Origin: Morchella semilibera
Lineage: Eukaryota; Ascomycota; Pezizomycetes; Pezizales; Morchellaceae
DNA: 64,000 nucleotides
Direction of reading: 5' to 3'
NCBI GenBank assembly: GCA_009192285.1
Contig: CM018604.1
Location: 4,249,746-4,313,745, forward strand
Below, in pieces: positions 22,082-35,429 of the stretch (position 1 is its first letter; each line of letters starts with the position of its first letter). The translations under genes and the position numbers were made by a program. Under the pieces are notes generated by a model. That model was given only the letters and a program-made list of their open reading frames with translations, ran no database searches and was not told the origin of the DNA.

Positions 22082-23067
22082 AAAATAAAAAAGATTTAGG
22101 TATGGCCTCTAACCGCGTTTGTAGCAATTCTTGGCCTAGAGATCCGTGCTAAATCCACCTAATAGAGATCGATGTTGCCAGGACATCAAAACTACTTGAG
22201 TCATTGGACTACTCTCGGGTTATTTGCACTCTAAATAATAAGTTGCATTGGTAGTACTACACTATGAGAAGATGGAGACATCTCAGGTTGGGCGGTGGAC
22301 TACTGGAATATAGCTTTTGTGGTAAAACCAGTAGGTATCACCTAGAGCTCAACTACATGAGGTTCAGTGAGTTGAAAGCTTACATGTAGGTGGCCGCGGT
22401 TAGCTTGAGGTATTAGGCCTTTCTAGGCGTAACAGGGCCATATCCCACCGCAAACCACTGTACAAAGCAGACAAAACGACAGACCCGTCCAACAGTTCGC
22501 CAACTAGAGAGTACTATCTAATATTGATCAGGCGAGAGGATTGAAGCCAACAGTTGTTTTGGAATCGCTACGCGGTATAGGGTATCGCCGTATCGGACTC
22601 AATTTCTAAGTGTCAGTTGACTCACCCATCTTGCCGGCCTTACTAAACCGTGCTTAAATCTAACTATCTAATTAGACCTAATATGGTATAAGGAGTACAC
22701 AATAGTAGATAAAAAAACAGTATGCCCCTTTTTAATGTATCGCTAATGTTTGTTAACGGGATTAAATCCAGTGCCAGCTCGAAGAGGCACCGAATATAAT
22801 GCATGTAGCAGTTTAAAGCACGTGAACTATCCTACTATAAATGTGTGCTTTTAATGCGAGTTTTTGGTTATTACGAATCAGAGTGTTCTTCCTACTCATT
22901 GGGCTGAATTGATTTCACTGCCTTTACTGAAACACCCAGAAGGCTTTAGAACGCTAGAAGTGTTACTGAAGATTGTAGTGGGTGTTAGCACTACCATGTA
23001 TGTATGCATAGCTTAATGTGTGCCAAAATCTAATCTTTTCCTATTACATCGTGTGTTGTCGAGTATG

Positions 23068-23128
23068 TGGTGGCTCAGTGGAGATTATTATGTGCTAGCC
23101 ACACGTGGCTGATATACACTAGCCACCA
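23068..23128. repeat. Nested inverted repeats
   Basis: TGGTGGCTCAGTG at 23068-23080 pairs with CACTAGCCACCA at 23117-23128 (one bulge), enclosing a smaller hairpin built on AGCCAC/GTGGCT near 23097-23110. It could be a foldback relic. Confidence 0.5.
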
Positions 23129-23617
23129 GGTTGCAACCTTTCTATGTAACCACAGTCTATCACTCGCTATGGGCTTGGGAGTTCTAGAAATACCCACCAA
23201 CAGCTATCCGTAACAACACACTTCTAATCTAGCCAAACTGAGCCGTGTATTGAGAAACGACACACTCTTGGAGGTCTACTGTTTCCTGCCACTCCCATCA
23301 ACATCTTGTTCGCTAACGGTGTCTTCTCAACCCCCCTTTATCTCTCTTCATCTCTGTTCATCTTTCTCCATCTCTGACACCATCTCCTGTTGTTTCCTCG
23401 GGGCTTTAAATACACTTACACGTACAAAAATCTAGCTTCGAACACACCCCGACCTGTCATCCGTCTATCCTCTACGCCGTAAATCTTGCCATTATCAGAT
23501 TTCGCTTAGATTTCCTCTGCCTACACCTTGCCTCTGCGTACAGCTCATCTTCCTTAAGATCACCTTTCACAGTATCCTAAGTTTAAATCATCTAATTCTA
23601 TCGTAATAATCTGAATT

Positions 23618-26600
23618 ATGGACCAGGCACATACAGTTGAGGGGGGCCCCCTCACCCCCAAGGCTCGTCGTATGTCTGGAGGCTCGATGAGTAATAATAC
23701 CTATCGTGGTGACCAAGGGCGATTCCTCGCTGCCCCCTACACCGCTTACGACACTGGTAGCAGGGGCCAGAATACCGCTGTTGAGGTAAGACATCTGCAC
23801 TGCTCCCTTCATAGCTCTTCTGGATGTAACTGACGATGCGCTTGGAGGAGATTGATAATTCCTGCGTTGTTTATGTCAACGGCCTCACTAATCTGACCGA
23901 AGACCGTGTCTTGTTCGATACCTTCCGCCAGTTTGGTATGATATCCCATTAACAAGCCTAACAACCTTTCCTAATATATTTTAGGTAATATTGTGAGCCT
24001 TGTAAGGCGTTCAGTGAACTACGATGCCAGGTCGAACAACTCTATGACTCAATACGCTTTTATTGGATTTAGTAACCCTCAAGATGCGCAAGATGCAATC
24101 CGTAAGGGGGAAATAACCTTGGACGATCGTAAATTGTATTCAAAATTTCCCACCCACACGTATTAATTTTTCTGTCATGCCTAAGATTAACACTTTCCTT
24201 AGAACCATCAAGCCCCGTGATAAGCCCGGGGTAAGCTATCACAAGAGCATCTCTCATGGACATCATCAGGCATATAAAGGTTTCAAGGACAGGCCTGGGA
24301 ATGAGGGGAGGGACCAAATTCTCCAACTACTGAATAAAAATTCGCGCATTGGACACCCCATACAGCAAAACAACGCTGTTTATGAACAGAAGAACCAAAG
24401 TCCACATCACGAGCAACAAGTACAACAACAACTACAGGTATATGACAGTTCCGCGATTTCCCAACCAAAAAATGATAACCTGGGTCCTACAACGATGTAT
24501 GGCGGATTTGGCTCTTCTGGTGCTAAAACCAGCACCAATAACAACTCAGGACAATCACCAGTTCTCATGAGTAAGGCCTTGTATGTTGCTAATCTGCCAA
24601 TCGATATGTCTCCAAAGGAGCTCTTTACGCTTTTCTCGGAGGTTGGGCTTGTCGAGGGCTGTTACATCTTTCCTTATGCCGATTCCGCAAATCGTAGGTT
24701 TGGTGATATTGTTATGTCTTCTTTTTACTGCGCTCAAAAGGTATTTATCTACTCTTCCCTGGGAATATTACAAGATTACTGATTTGAATATAGGCTTGTG
24801 AGGCATTTGACGGCACTATTATTCGTGGTTGTATCTTGGCTGTTAGCTACAAGACACATCCAGGACCAGATGTCAGCCACAGTAGTGCCCCTCCTATGCA
24901 ATTCAGCCCAGGTTATCCGCCACAGATACAGCAGCCTTTCCCTCCACCGTTCCCACAACAATTTCAGTCGCCTGTCAACTTTGGACCTCCAATCTACCAT
25001 CCCGGACCGTTTGGACCTCAAGGTCAACAGGTGACATGGCTTCCTAATTATGGACCGCCAAACCCCAACTTGATTGCCTCTGCAAATATGATACCATTTT
25101 CTCACCAATTCCCCCCATTTCATAACGTGGCCCAATATGGCCCATTCAATGTTATGTCTCCCATTTCCCCACAAGGATTTGAGGTTCAACACATGGATAG
25201 CGGCGTGTCTCCGCCAGCGTCTCCTCCTTTCCAAAATTTCCAGGATCCTATTTCTGGATGGCAAGGACAAATGCCACCTAGAAATATCCACACCGGACGA
25301 CCTTACCACAACCGCCGCCATAACGGGCGGGGTGGTCGGCACTTCTTGAATAACAGACCCCCCACTAATTTCAGTATTGAGCACCACAGATCTGCCTCCA
25401 ATTCATCTTCAACTACGCTTGCTTCTCATGGCTATGACAAAGCAAGATTTGATGGAACGGCCACAGTGAATGGATCTTACATGAGCTCGACCATTACTAG
25501 TGAATCGTATCATAGTCCCCCCCTTATTGTGAATGGATCATTTACAAGTTCATGTGAAACACCCACACGACATAGCTTTGATGGTAATACTTCAGAATCA
25601 GATAAGGAATCCACACCTTCCCCAATTATACTTCGTACCCTTCCTGATTCAAAGCTGGCATCCGAAACGCCCACTAAGTCTTCATCACGCCCTGCTGCGT
25701 TTGTCGCACTTTCGGCGCCGATTATCCCAGAGACAACAGAGCCCGCAGATCCTGCAAACCTTTACATCAAAAACTTGGACCCCTCAATCATCTCTACTGG
25801 AGAGGATCTAAAGAAGTTGTTTGAACCCTTTGGGACTGTATCATCCTTCGTTCTTGCAACCTATCCTAACACATCTATCTCGCGCGGTTACGGATTTGTG
25901 GCATTTCTCAAGCCGGAGGATGCTAGTACAGCAAAGGCTAAACTTGATAGAAGCATTGTTGGGAGCAGAAGGGTTTTTGTCACATGGGCAGAGACAAAAG
26001 AGGTCCGTACCAAAAGATTGAGAGATCTATTCAATGGTAAGGGAGGGGCGAAGGAAGGGGGTAGTGCTATCGATAAGTCTGAGAAAACTACTGTGGAGGA
26101 CGGGGCTATAACACGTGGTAAATTCGAGGGGCCGAGTGAAAACAGGGCTACCGAAAAGTCTATGGACACCACCGAGGCCTCACTGGGTGGGCCGGGTGAG
26201 GGAGTGGGTGGGCCTGGGGTTGGAAAGAACACCGAGAAAGTCTTGGGGGATGGTGTTCTTATTATTGCAGAACAGGAGATTGCTATTACAAATAGATGGC
26301 GTGGAACCCAGTTGACTGGAAGTAAGTCGTATGGCCTATGAACTTGATTTTTATAAACATGTCTAACATTAAATACATAGTTGCTGAAGTTGTGGAAGAC
26401 GAGGAGCTTTCCCGTATGATCCACTCTGTGGACACTGAACCCTCGTCTGGCACACCTTACAAAGCGCCATGCACTGCTCGGAGTCCTAACCCGCGAGAAC
26501 CAACTCAGGCGGTTGTGAGCCAGCCAAATGTCGCTGAGCAGCCAAAGGTATCGACACTTTCTCCGAAAAACGACTCTATAAAACCCACAGAGGAAGCAAG

Positions 26601-27090
26601 TAAAGAAGAGATTAATACTCACCAACATGCTACACAGTCTGAAAAATCAAGTCAGCAACCCCCAGGCGATTTGGCGAACACCATTTCTGCAGAAAACGGA
26701 GGCTCTGTCCAAGCCCAGCATCAAACCCAGAACCATGGAAACGGAAACGTTAATGGTCGTAATTTTTATAAGAATAATAACTATGGAGGGAATGCGGGGT
26801 CCAGGTTACCAGTGCCTAGACACGTAAATGGAAATCCTCCACCTCAAGCACATGCAGCCGGTGTTCGCATTCCGTACTCGAATAATGGGAGTGCGCAACA
26901 ATTTTACCCAACCTTTCCCAATAACGAGCCTCTTGGACAACAAGGACAGGGGAGGAGGAAGTGGAAGCACTCTGGAGGCCGCCGTGCTCGGGATAACATC
27001 GCTGCTGCCCATCAACAGCAAGGTGTTCCTATTCAACAATCGAGTGATGGAATAATGAACCGAGCAGACATAGCTGTATCTGCATCCTGA
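23618..27090 (+). CDS. Three-RRM RNA-binding protein
   Basis: Six exons: 23618-23785, 23848-23935, 23985-24159, 24203-24740, 24794-26321 and 26381-27090, encoding 1068 residues. Introns are 62, 49, 43, 53 and 59 nt with CTAAC/TTAAC-like branch sites. RRM1 (about 62-140) has RNP2 VYVNGL and RNP1 QYAFIGF. RRM2 (about 268-345) has LYVANL. RRM3 (about 644-725) has LYIKNL and GYGFVAFL. The stretches between are Pro/Gln/Asn-rich and look disordered; the C-terminus is Gln/Asn/Gly-rich with an RRKWKHSGGRRAR basic patch. The order resembles ELAV/PABP/Nrd1-type mRNA regulators, but no specific orthologue is recognised. The 43-nt third intron (donor GTATTA) is the least certain; without it the frame closes after RRM1. 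Exon 2 could start 3 nt later. Confidence 0.82.
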
Positions 27091-27652
27091 ACGAAAAGGT
27101 TCATAAAAAATTTAAAAAGAAAATCTAGAAAAAAAAGACGGAGGATATGTGGATGAGATGGGAATTAATACCTCGCCCTCGTCGAAGACAGGTAGCTCGC
27201 CACATGGGATGTTGCCCTAGAAGTTTAAGACTTTTGAGGTCATACTGTTTGCCAAACTTCTTTTTTTATGGAGTCTATCTTTTGGTGCGGATATTTGCTG
27301 GCTGCACTTGTGACAGATAGCTTTCTTGTATAATATCATCACACCCTATATGTGGCAGTTACGCGGGGGGTATTAACGGATAGTGTATTGGGGGAAAACT
27401 TGTTCCCTTTGCCTGTTTTTACCTGGAATAGTTGGTGGGAAACTTTATAGTTAGTAGGCTGCTGTGTAGTAAGCACCAGCGAAGGTAAGATAAATAAATA
27501 ACTATGCTTCCTGGAATAATTCTCATTAATCTTTGATATGGGTATACTACTTTGTTCCCTATAGGGCCGTGGTTAGTGAGTTCTTAGGTTTGAAGAAGGA
27601 AGTAAGAGTAATGATAGTCTTATATGTTTTCGAACAATCTTCATTACCCTAC

Positions 27653-27680
27653 CCACCAGAGTCATGAAACACTCTGGTGG
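27653..27680. repeat. Perfect 10-bp hairpin, 8-nt loop
   Basis: CCACCAGAGT and ACTCTGGTGG are exact reverse complements around CATGAAAC, about 560 bp past the stop of the three-RRM gene. No U-tract follows. Confidence 0.75.
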
Positions 27681-28303
27681 CCATATAAGATCTATTATTT
27701 ATTCAGTTAAGCAGAGCGATAGAAATAGATGAATTACATCATTTCTTACGAAGGTATTCGGGCGGAAACTAAGGTACACAGAGGGAGACCTAGGCGCAGT
27801 GATTTGATCTGCGTATCCGACGTTGCCACAGGCTAGTGGGGGCTTGGAGAACTCACTGGTTCAGCAGCGTGCAGGTGTAATTATCATTGAGGTGCAAAAG
27901 TTACTGCACACCCCCAACACCCCGTAGAAATCCATGCAAATTCTGGCTAGATGACCAGGGTTATAGTGGCGGTGCAGGTCCGAGTGCTTCATGATATATC
28001 ACTCGTCCATTTTTCTAGCAACTAATTTGATAATTAATTATGTATATGCGATGTATGTAGCTGCGCTGTCAAAACTCGGCCTGGCCAGTCAGGTTAACAG
28101 ATGTTGTAGCCCACGGAAGTATTCGTGGAGATGCTTGGTCTCTATTGGAGGCGAGTAAGTGCAGTTCTTCGAGGGCAACAAGGGTGCTCCCTGCAAGGGC
28201 AGTATTTTCATAGGACAGTGTATACATGGACATTGGAAGGTACATGTATGTAAGTGCGGCAGAAGGTTTCAGTGAAGATGGAGTCTGTTGATATTCCATT
28301 TGT

Positions 28304-28328
28304 TAGAAAGAGACGCAACCTCTTTCTA
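28304..28328. repeat. Perfect 9-bp hairpin, 7-nt loop
   Basis: TAGAAAGAG and CTCTTTCTA pair exactly around ACGCAAC. The context is noncoding. Confidence 0.7.
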
Positions 28329-30213
28329 GGGTGTATAACCCTGGGTGACGATCATTAAAGTAGAAGTAGACCCCGTTGGTGGTATTGGCTGTGTGGGGGG
28401 TCTATATATATCTAGATGAGGGTGTCAAATTACGCGACAATAGTCCAAGAGGAGAGAACTCATGGCTGGTTTCTTGGCCAAAAGAAATCTATTACATAAA
28501 CTATCACTCGGTCACTCAGGCTTCTTCTTTTGGATATGCCCCTTTCAAACGACCACGAGAGCGTGTCTGAAAAGGCTATATTAGCACTTTTCCCCAGAAA
28601 AGAAAAGAAAACTACATATATATCTACACTTTGTCCTGTTTGATCATGACATGGCAGCTACATTGACTTATCTAGGCCTCCACACCCATATTGAATCTGT
28701 TTCCATCTTATTGGTTGCTACATGCGAGAATATTCGTTTATACACCTCCATCTAACTAATGGTTGGATTCGCTTATCGCTAGAATGTCACATATCACGTC
28801 GATAGGCCCATGAACTACCCCCAAGGTCCACTGGACATACGTGTCACAACACAGACACATCTCGCTCCCCCCTCCATCCTTCCCTCCCCACACACACACA
28901 CACAATAAAAAAACATTTTCAATGCAAACAACTTGCTGATGCATACATACATACATCGGAAATGTAGGTACAATATCCATTTTAATACTTCACCATCTGG
29001 CAGCCCGCGGTAAGTCATCCTACCCAGTGCCGCTCGATCCTAGAATAGAAATGTTTTTCTCGGGATCCCTACAACAGCATGAAGTATGATATGGTCGGTT
29101 CGATAGCTAACGATCATTCCAAACACACCAGCTCATTCCACCCTGACATGATGCAGTCGGTCAGCAAACTTCCTCGTAGTTAGGGTCCTCTATCTCATCA
29201 CAGCACCACCCCATGTACGCGAACCATCCATATATCTACCGTTCCACCATCCAACCGTTAGCTATCCGTCCCCGCCAATCGCTCCGTCACCAGTCTAAGC
29301 TCAGACCACTCGCACCCCGCCCCGCCCCACCCCGCCCTTGCACAAGATTAAAACGGGCGAGTACTAGGTACATACTGTACCCTCGCGAGGGGCCGTCCTA
29401 CCTACAACCTTACATCCCCTCCCGCAATTTAGGAAGCTTAACAGGTTTCAGTTATACGCCTCCAATAGTTTAAAGGAATGGGTTGGTCAATTTGACTGGG
29501 CACCAAACGTGACACTTGTGTCCTGTTGATAGGCTTGTCCAATCACGATCACTGGCCCAAGATGCCGACTCGTTCGCGTATGCATGCATGCATGTAGGTT
29601 TTTATGCATACCTGGATTAGGTTTTTTGTTCTTTTACCTTTGAGGCAATTTGGGTGTGTCACGGAAGCAAAGCTAAGATTTCTCGGCGGTCCTGAAATAG
29701 GTACTCTGACCCCGAGTAAATCTGTTTTGAAACCTAGCCAGTACGTAGTAGTTTTGGTGACAGCACTCAAATATTTGACGCAGCCAAGACGGGGTTGTTA
29801 CTATTTCTCCACACTTGCTTAATGGTTGTTACGCTCGTAGCATCAAAGACACAACATACGAAAAAGCTTTCCCAGGAGACTCCTGTTTCGGGGGACCGAT
29901 AGGGTGCTTGCTTGCTTGCACAGTTAGTGTTTGTTTCTCTGTACGACAAAAACCCAATATTTAGTTAGATAGGGCAAGAGCTATTTTTCGTCCAAAACGA
30001 TAGGTACGCCCATAGTTTATATGTAACCACATTTATGAATATCCGCATATCTCATTAGAACAAAGGAAAGTCGACTAGTAATAGTCAAGTAGAGTACAGG
30101 AAAAAGAAGAAGCCAAAAATTTACCCCCAGACCCGATTTTTCCCATCCACACCAAAAAGAAAAGAAAGAGAAGAAAAGTAATACCAAAAAGAAAACGGGT
30201 GAAAACGATCCGT

Positions 30214-32401
30214 TTAACCCCAGCCAAACTGCTCGCAGTGGAGAGTGACACTGGGGCCGGTGAGGGTGATGCTATCAGCAACGGCATTTCTCGCGACACG
30301 CATAAGCTCCGTCGGTCCACAGGCTGTGTTTGTTACAATGCGTCAGTATTCACTTTTACAGGAGAATTAAGAAGCGCGGGGTGTGAGGGGGGAAGAGGAA
30401 AGGGGGGGGGAAGAAGGGGGGAAGGAATGTAGTTACCTCCAACAGCGACAGTATCGCGTTGCTCAGCATTCTTCACAATCCCCTTGATTAGATCCGTTAG
30501 ATCAGGCCTGCCACTCATAGTCTCAATATAGGACCCAGGCCGTTGATCCATCTGCGCCTCGAGATTGGCAGAGTAGCGCTGGGACAGCCGTTTGGAGATG
30601 CGCTTGTCACGGACAAGCTCTGCCTGCGTCCCAAGCGTTCCGATCCCAAGCTCCTTCTGCAGAGCGTCAATGTGGTTCTTTCCGAATCCCAATTCCTTCT
30701 CCAGAGCTTCGACGACAGGGTCAGAGCTAGAAATTATGGCATCCCCGTCAGCGGCGTCAATCTCCGTCTCGTCGGTGTCAAGCTCAAGGTAGAGAGAGCG
30801 CCGGACGTCGTTTTCGACTGCTGTCGCTTCTTCGACGGGCTGGCTTGTAACGATGGGATCCGTTTTGGTGGTAACGTAGATGCTGACATTGACTATCGGG
30901 CACTTTTTGAGTTCTTTGATCTCCTCTTCGTACCACGTCAAGTGACCTGAAAAACACATGTTACTACTTTTATTCGGCTGGCGAAAGGGTAGTTGCAGGT
31001 CTATAGAACTTACGTTCATCACGTATCACCCACACAAACTCCATGTGTGTAACCGCAATACGATCGATATTCCGAATGATATCAATCGCGATAGGGAATG
31101 AGAATGCACCACCACTACCACCCGCGAAAAGAACAACTTTGTTCATTCTTTTGAAGTCGGGAACAGCGCCGTAGGGCCCATCGATGTAGGCGTTGATCTG
31201 TTTGTATGGGTTCTTCAAAGCATACTTGTGGAGATCAAGAGTGAATCCCTTCTGAGCGCGAATGACAAACTCAATCCTGTCGGACGACGATATAGTAAAC
31301 GGATGCGACTGAAATTTCCGAATACTAGGAATTGAGATGAAAGCGTGAGAGCCAGGTTGGCAGTTGATGGGCTTTTCAAAGATGACTTTGGTTGCCAAAC
31401 CTGAAAGCGGGACCAAAGTAGCCTTGTTGTTGAAGCTGTAGTAGACAAGGCGTGCGGTGCGGATGAGCCTATCAAAGCACCAAAAAACACCGACGCCAAC
31501 CATCGCTTGTCCAAATTTCTTTGGCTTGTGAAGTCCGAGGAAAACCACAGAAACAACAAACATCACAACGTGAATAAGATAGAACGCCTCGTAGAACCGG
31601 CGCCGAATAATCTGAAGGGAACTCGCATAGATGATGTTGAAGGCCACAAATGCGATCCAACCGTAAATCATCTCGTCCTGCTTCACTTTCTTTAGGGAAT
31701 TATTCATAGTAAGGGTAGCGGTATAGATACTAAACATCATCAGCAAATGAAAGCATTGATGAACCAATGGGCATATCTTACTAGACGTGCAAACAAGAAT
31801 AAAACCAGATGGTGCGGCCAACCCATCTATGAAGTACATTCAGGCGCTCATGCGAATACCCAGTCAAGTATGCAAGGGGCGTATTTTTCATTGATAACAG
31901 GAACGCAAGGGCAGCATTGCACACAGCCAACCTGTCAAAACACTCAGTTAGCATATATATTTCATTTTACGGATGTATCATGCGAATAAACCTACCAACC
32001 ACACCTCTTTGCGAAGAGGGAGTATGGATTTGTCCCCTCAAACCCCACATCATAAAACGTGATTATGGCGTTGAGTCCGCAATATACCAAGATCAAAAGA
32101 AGATGACCTCCAGAGGAAACTTTAGGAAGTTTTCGGAGGAATACCTGCCGGAAAGCTCTGCAGATGCTTAAATTAGCATTTATCGTCAAAAGAGAAGGAG
32201 AACTTTCGGTACTTGCCTGAAAGGAGCAGCAAGACTTTTTGCCAGTGTACCTCGTCTGGTCTGGAGTTGAAATAGAGATCTCCCAAAGTTTGCTAGAATA
32301 AAAATGAAAATTAACCCGCCAAAAGCACAGGCATATAACCAAGAAGCCCGTTTGTTTTGGGCCAGCGCCCGAGCAGAGGCTTTAGGATCGTAACCGGCCA
32401 T
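30214..32401 (-). CDS. Ferric/cupric reductase (FRE-type transmembrane metalloreductase)
   Basis: Six exons: 32213-32401, 31996-32144, 31782-31931, 31014-31729, 30437-30946 and 30214-30323, giving 607 residues. Introns are 68, 64, 52, 67 and 113 nt. The family reduces Fe(III) or Cu(II) at the cell surface using cytosolic NADPH, FAD and two transmembrane hemes. Heme-ligand histidines are visible at 147 (LHRWVG), 161 (LHVY), 216 (YLIHVV) and 230 (GLHKPK). The FAD motif is HPFT (305-308), the NADPH site is GGSGG (366-370), and the C-terminal CGP (573-575) leads to the usual FGW end. A long acidic insert with a predicted helix (about 430-550) separates the nucleotide-site halves. There is no obvious cleavable signal peptide; the first helix (about 21-37) can serve as a signal anchor. 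Whether it sits in the plasma or vacuolar membrane is unknown. The heavily pyrimidine-rich last intron looks normal at its ends. Confidence 0.92.
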
Positions 32402-32470
32402 AATTAATCAGAAGAGGAATCTTGGTCCGGCCGTGGTTATGGAAGTACGATAATTGCGAGAAATAACCAT

Positions 32471-32480
32471 CTTTATAAAG
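32471..32480 (-). promoter_or_regulatory. TATA box of the ferric reductase gene
   Basis: CTTTATAAAG, a palindrome containing TATAAA on the minus strand, sits about 70 nt before the ATG at 32401, a usual distance for a fungal core promoter. Confidence 0.5.
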
Positions 32481-33414
32481 TGCATGTATCCCCCCACTCC
32501 AGCCCGTCTACCGTCAAGAGATAAAACTATAGGTTCGGGACTGGCCACGGATTGCGTGGGGCTCTAGGCCGCTGCTGAAAGGATGTGACCTTTGCAGAAG
32601 GGCTGATATTGTCTTGAACGTCAATCTGGGAGCTGGATCCAAGAACCCATGAAAGCACCCCTGTCTCATCTGTACTCGTTAGCTTTGCAGATGGAGGGCA
32701 GAGGATTCGATTACCTACCTAAAGATACAACATTTCCAGTTAGATTTGATAGAGACAGACTTCGTCAGCGTTGAAACCGAGAGGAATCAATGATAGAAAG
32801 TGGCCATTGACTGCGTTTCGGCTGCACGAAGGACCCACCATTGTTCGCTCACCATAATAGTGCATGCAGCCTGGGCAATGATGGGCTTGACTCTTTGCTG
32901 TATCAATTGATTGACCTTTCATACCGTGTTTACGAGTCGGCGACAAGACTCATGATTATGCCCTTTATTGCGGAATGTATAATTTGATATTTCCCAAAAC
33001 TATCCCCTGGCGGACAGCGGAGCGACGACGCAAACCCGAAGATGGCTTCTCCAACGTTTCCCCATCAGATGTACCTATGGTAATTCTTTAGAATTTCCGC
33101 AACTTGGGACTTTGCGGCTGATGCACGATTGACCGAGAAGCCGGTTACTTCAGGTACAAAAACGTGCGATGTGGAGAAGCTTGTTAAACCGCCCTTACCT
33201 AGTTTGACATACTAACAATATCGACTACCTCATGGCAGCCCCCCCTCCACCCCTCCCCGTGCTCCTGGGCCACTGAGAGAATGACAACAAAACGATGCTT
33301 GACAGCCGAGCCGAAACTCTGCAGACGCGAAGTGCATACACGATATCCTGGAATCGATTTCAATGCCGGTACTGTAGGGTGTACTTGTTACACCTCGATA
33401 GGGCTCATATTGCG

Positions 33415-33642
33415 TCAAAAATCGTGGGAGAAGCTCAACGCGTGGAATATGTCTCCGCCTAGCCCAAGATGTCGAAATATCTTCTTAGTCGACCGAATTG
33501 AGGCAGATAAGTGTAACTTCAGCTCTTGATAGAGTCCCAAGTAGGCCTTGTTGATGATCGTCGCATACACTGGCTGACGATCAGGAACCACCCGTCCCTT
33601 ACGTGTCATAACTGTTCCTGGATTCCAAGTGGAATTTGCCAT
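33415..33642 (-). CDS. Possible small protein or exon of a degraded gene
   Basis: A 75-residue frame from ATG 33642 (begins MANSTWNPGTV, ends ALSFSHDF). It has protein-like composition and varied third-base use, unlike nearby noncoding frames. Immediately upstream on the same strand but in another frame, about 33655-33800 reads as a second protein-like segment (HPLDDFDEKRES..., THLGELFMIGVLGATT). The 28-nt gap between them is too short for a normal intron. Either two exons of a gene with unseen parts, or a frameshifted pseudogene, would explain this. I recognise no family in either piece. Confidence 0.3.
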   Translation of the reverse strand: MANSTWNPGTVMTRKGRVVPDRQPVYATIINKAYLGLYQELKLHLSASIRSTKKIFRHLGLGGDIFHALSFSHDF

Positions 33643-35429
33643 TCTTATTTTAGGTGGTGGCGCCGAGAACACCAATCATGAAAAGTTCTCCCAAGTGTGT
33701 AAATTTGGAAATATCAGACCCTTGTTCAGCTTTTTCTTCTTTTGGAATGCTCTCTCTTTTTTCATCGAAATCATCTAGAGGATGCGGGTATCCTTACCGT
33801 ACCTACGCGACCATCCATAGAATACATCCCAAGCCGATGGGTATTTGAAAATTCTGAGCATTATTGAGTCGGTTTACTGCCTGCACCCACACCCCGGAAA
33901 TGTTTTTGGCCTAACCCGGCGACTTGTTCTTGGCTGCCTGTACATGTAGGTACACCTAAGGAAGGTTTGCAGCTCTTATCTGCCTCCGTCATCGAGTAAC
34001 AAGTCATGAGACACTTTAGTCTTTAGGTACAATTTTCCGTCGGTTATATACGTACTCTATAATTATTGATAGACAGATCCAGATCGGGAGTCAATGGCTA
34101 GGTCTCGTAGTAAATAATGAGCCTAATTGACCGAATTCGGAACCATACCGATGTTATATGTCTCATTATCCAATATTATCCCCACGCGCGGAGAAATTTG
34201 AGACAACCTGGGAACCGACAAGTAAAAAAGTAAGCTTAGCGATTACACTTCACAAAATTGTTTTAAATAACGAGGCGACTTGATATACCCACCGTGCGAA
34301 AAATATCACTACCTTATCATACTTCAAACCTTCAAGTCCTTGAGGTCGGTTATACAAATGTTCACAATTTGTTCCTTCCTTCAAAGTTTTTCCCCGCAGT
34401 GTACAAAGGGCCTATTGTTTGACGAAAGATTGTCAAGATAGGCCCGTGACGGCAGGAAGGATTTCGGCCCTAAAGTCCGGTGAAGTTTGGATAGGCAGGG
34501 TTTTTGAATCTGGCGCTTCTTTTTTTTTTTGGTCAATATCTTGATCAATTTGTAAAAGATTATGAACAATAGCATATTAATTAGAAATATTATCATAAGG
34601 GTAGCTTCTATAAATGACAACCTACTATCTTCCCAACCAATTGACATATATATTGCTCAGCGAGGCAAAGAAATTTGAATACCAATCCAGAATTTCCAAA
34701 GAAAAAAGAAGAAAAGAAAAGAAAGAAAAAGGAGAAAGAAGAGGAAAGGAAAGAAACGCGTTTTTGCAACAGGCCTGATTCCATCTGTGTACCTTGGGGA
34801 TGTCACAAGGATGTAGGCGGCTTGGAATGATTATTGGTCCGTGATCTAATCATCTTAATATCGATGGCCCCCCGAATGTCTATCCCCTCATCGTTATGTC
34901 AAATATCTTTCCGACTAGCATCGGAGGATGTTACTTTTTACTATGCCACATGGTGCTACCGCAGAGATGGATATCGGGTCATCGCTCCACATCTGATATC
35001 GTCGGCTGATGTAAATAAGGCAAAGTTCCGGGATAGCGGGACGAGAGATGAGAGTAAATCTCCGGCGATAAGACCTATCCTGATAATTTAAGCCCAAACG
35101 GCAACAGTATTAAAAGAGGGGGGTTTGAGTGAAACGGAGAAGATGAGTTTGTGTAATACAGGGATTTTTCATTGGTGAAAGATAGCTAGAGATGGAAGAT
35201 TGGATCATCCAGCACTACAGAAGTTGAAGGCGGAGTGGAAATGAGAGGTTAATTGTGCGATATGTTGCGCCGGGCGAACTGGTGGGTTCTGCACGGGGTG
35301 TAAATTATGGAGCTGGCAGATGGATATGAAGTATAAGTAAATAAATAATAAGCTGACAGATGGATATCCAGGGAGGGTGTAGATATTAGGATTAGAAAAT
35401 TCAGGAACTGATCTCGTCTTATATATATC

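Larger units (their letters stand above)
18693..23617. other. Large gene-free block
   Basis: No gene could be supported over 4.9 kb. The left part has homopolymer tracts (T13 near 18770, G10 near 19465, T16 near 19650) and four TACATGTA palindromes (19400, 19616, 20125, 22381). The part from about 21.9 to 23.6 kb is richer in A+T, contains stop codons in all frames, and carries hairpins at 22052-22081 and 23068-23128. It may be decayed repeat DNA, but no element ends were identified. The last 300 bases form the promoter of the three-RRM gene; CTTTAAATACAC near 23402 is a possible TATA-like site. Confidence 0.45.
27091..30213. other. Intergenic spacer between convergent genes
   Basis: No gene is supported. 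The stretch holds the 3' flank of the RRM gene, two short perfect hairpins (27653-27680 and 28304-28328), a (CA)n run at 28889-28903, a TACATGTA at 28241, and a C-rich tract near 29317-29338. Short frames around 28069-28299 and 29549-29822 have no protein-like features that I can defend. Confidence 0.45.
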
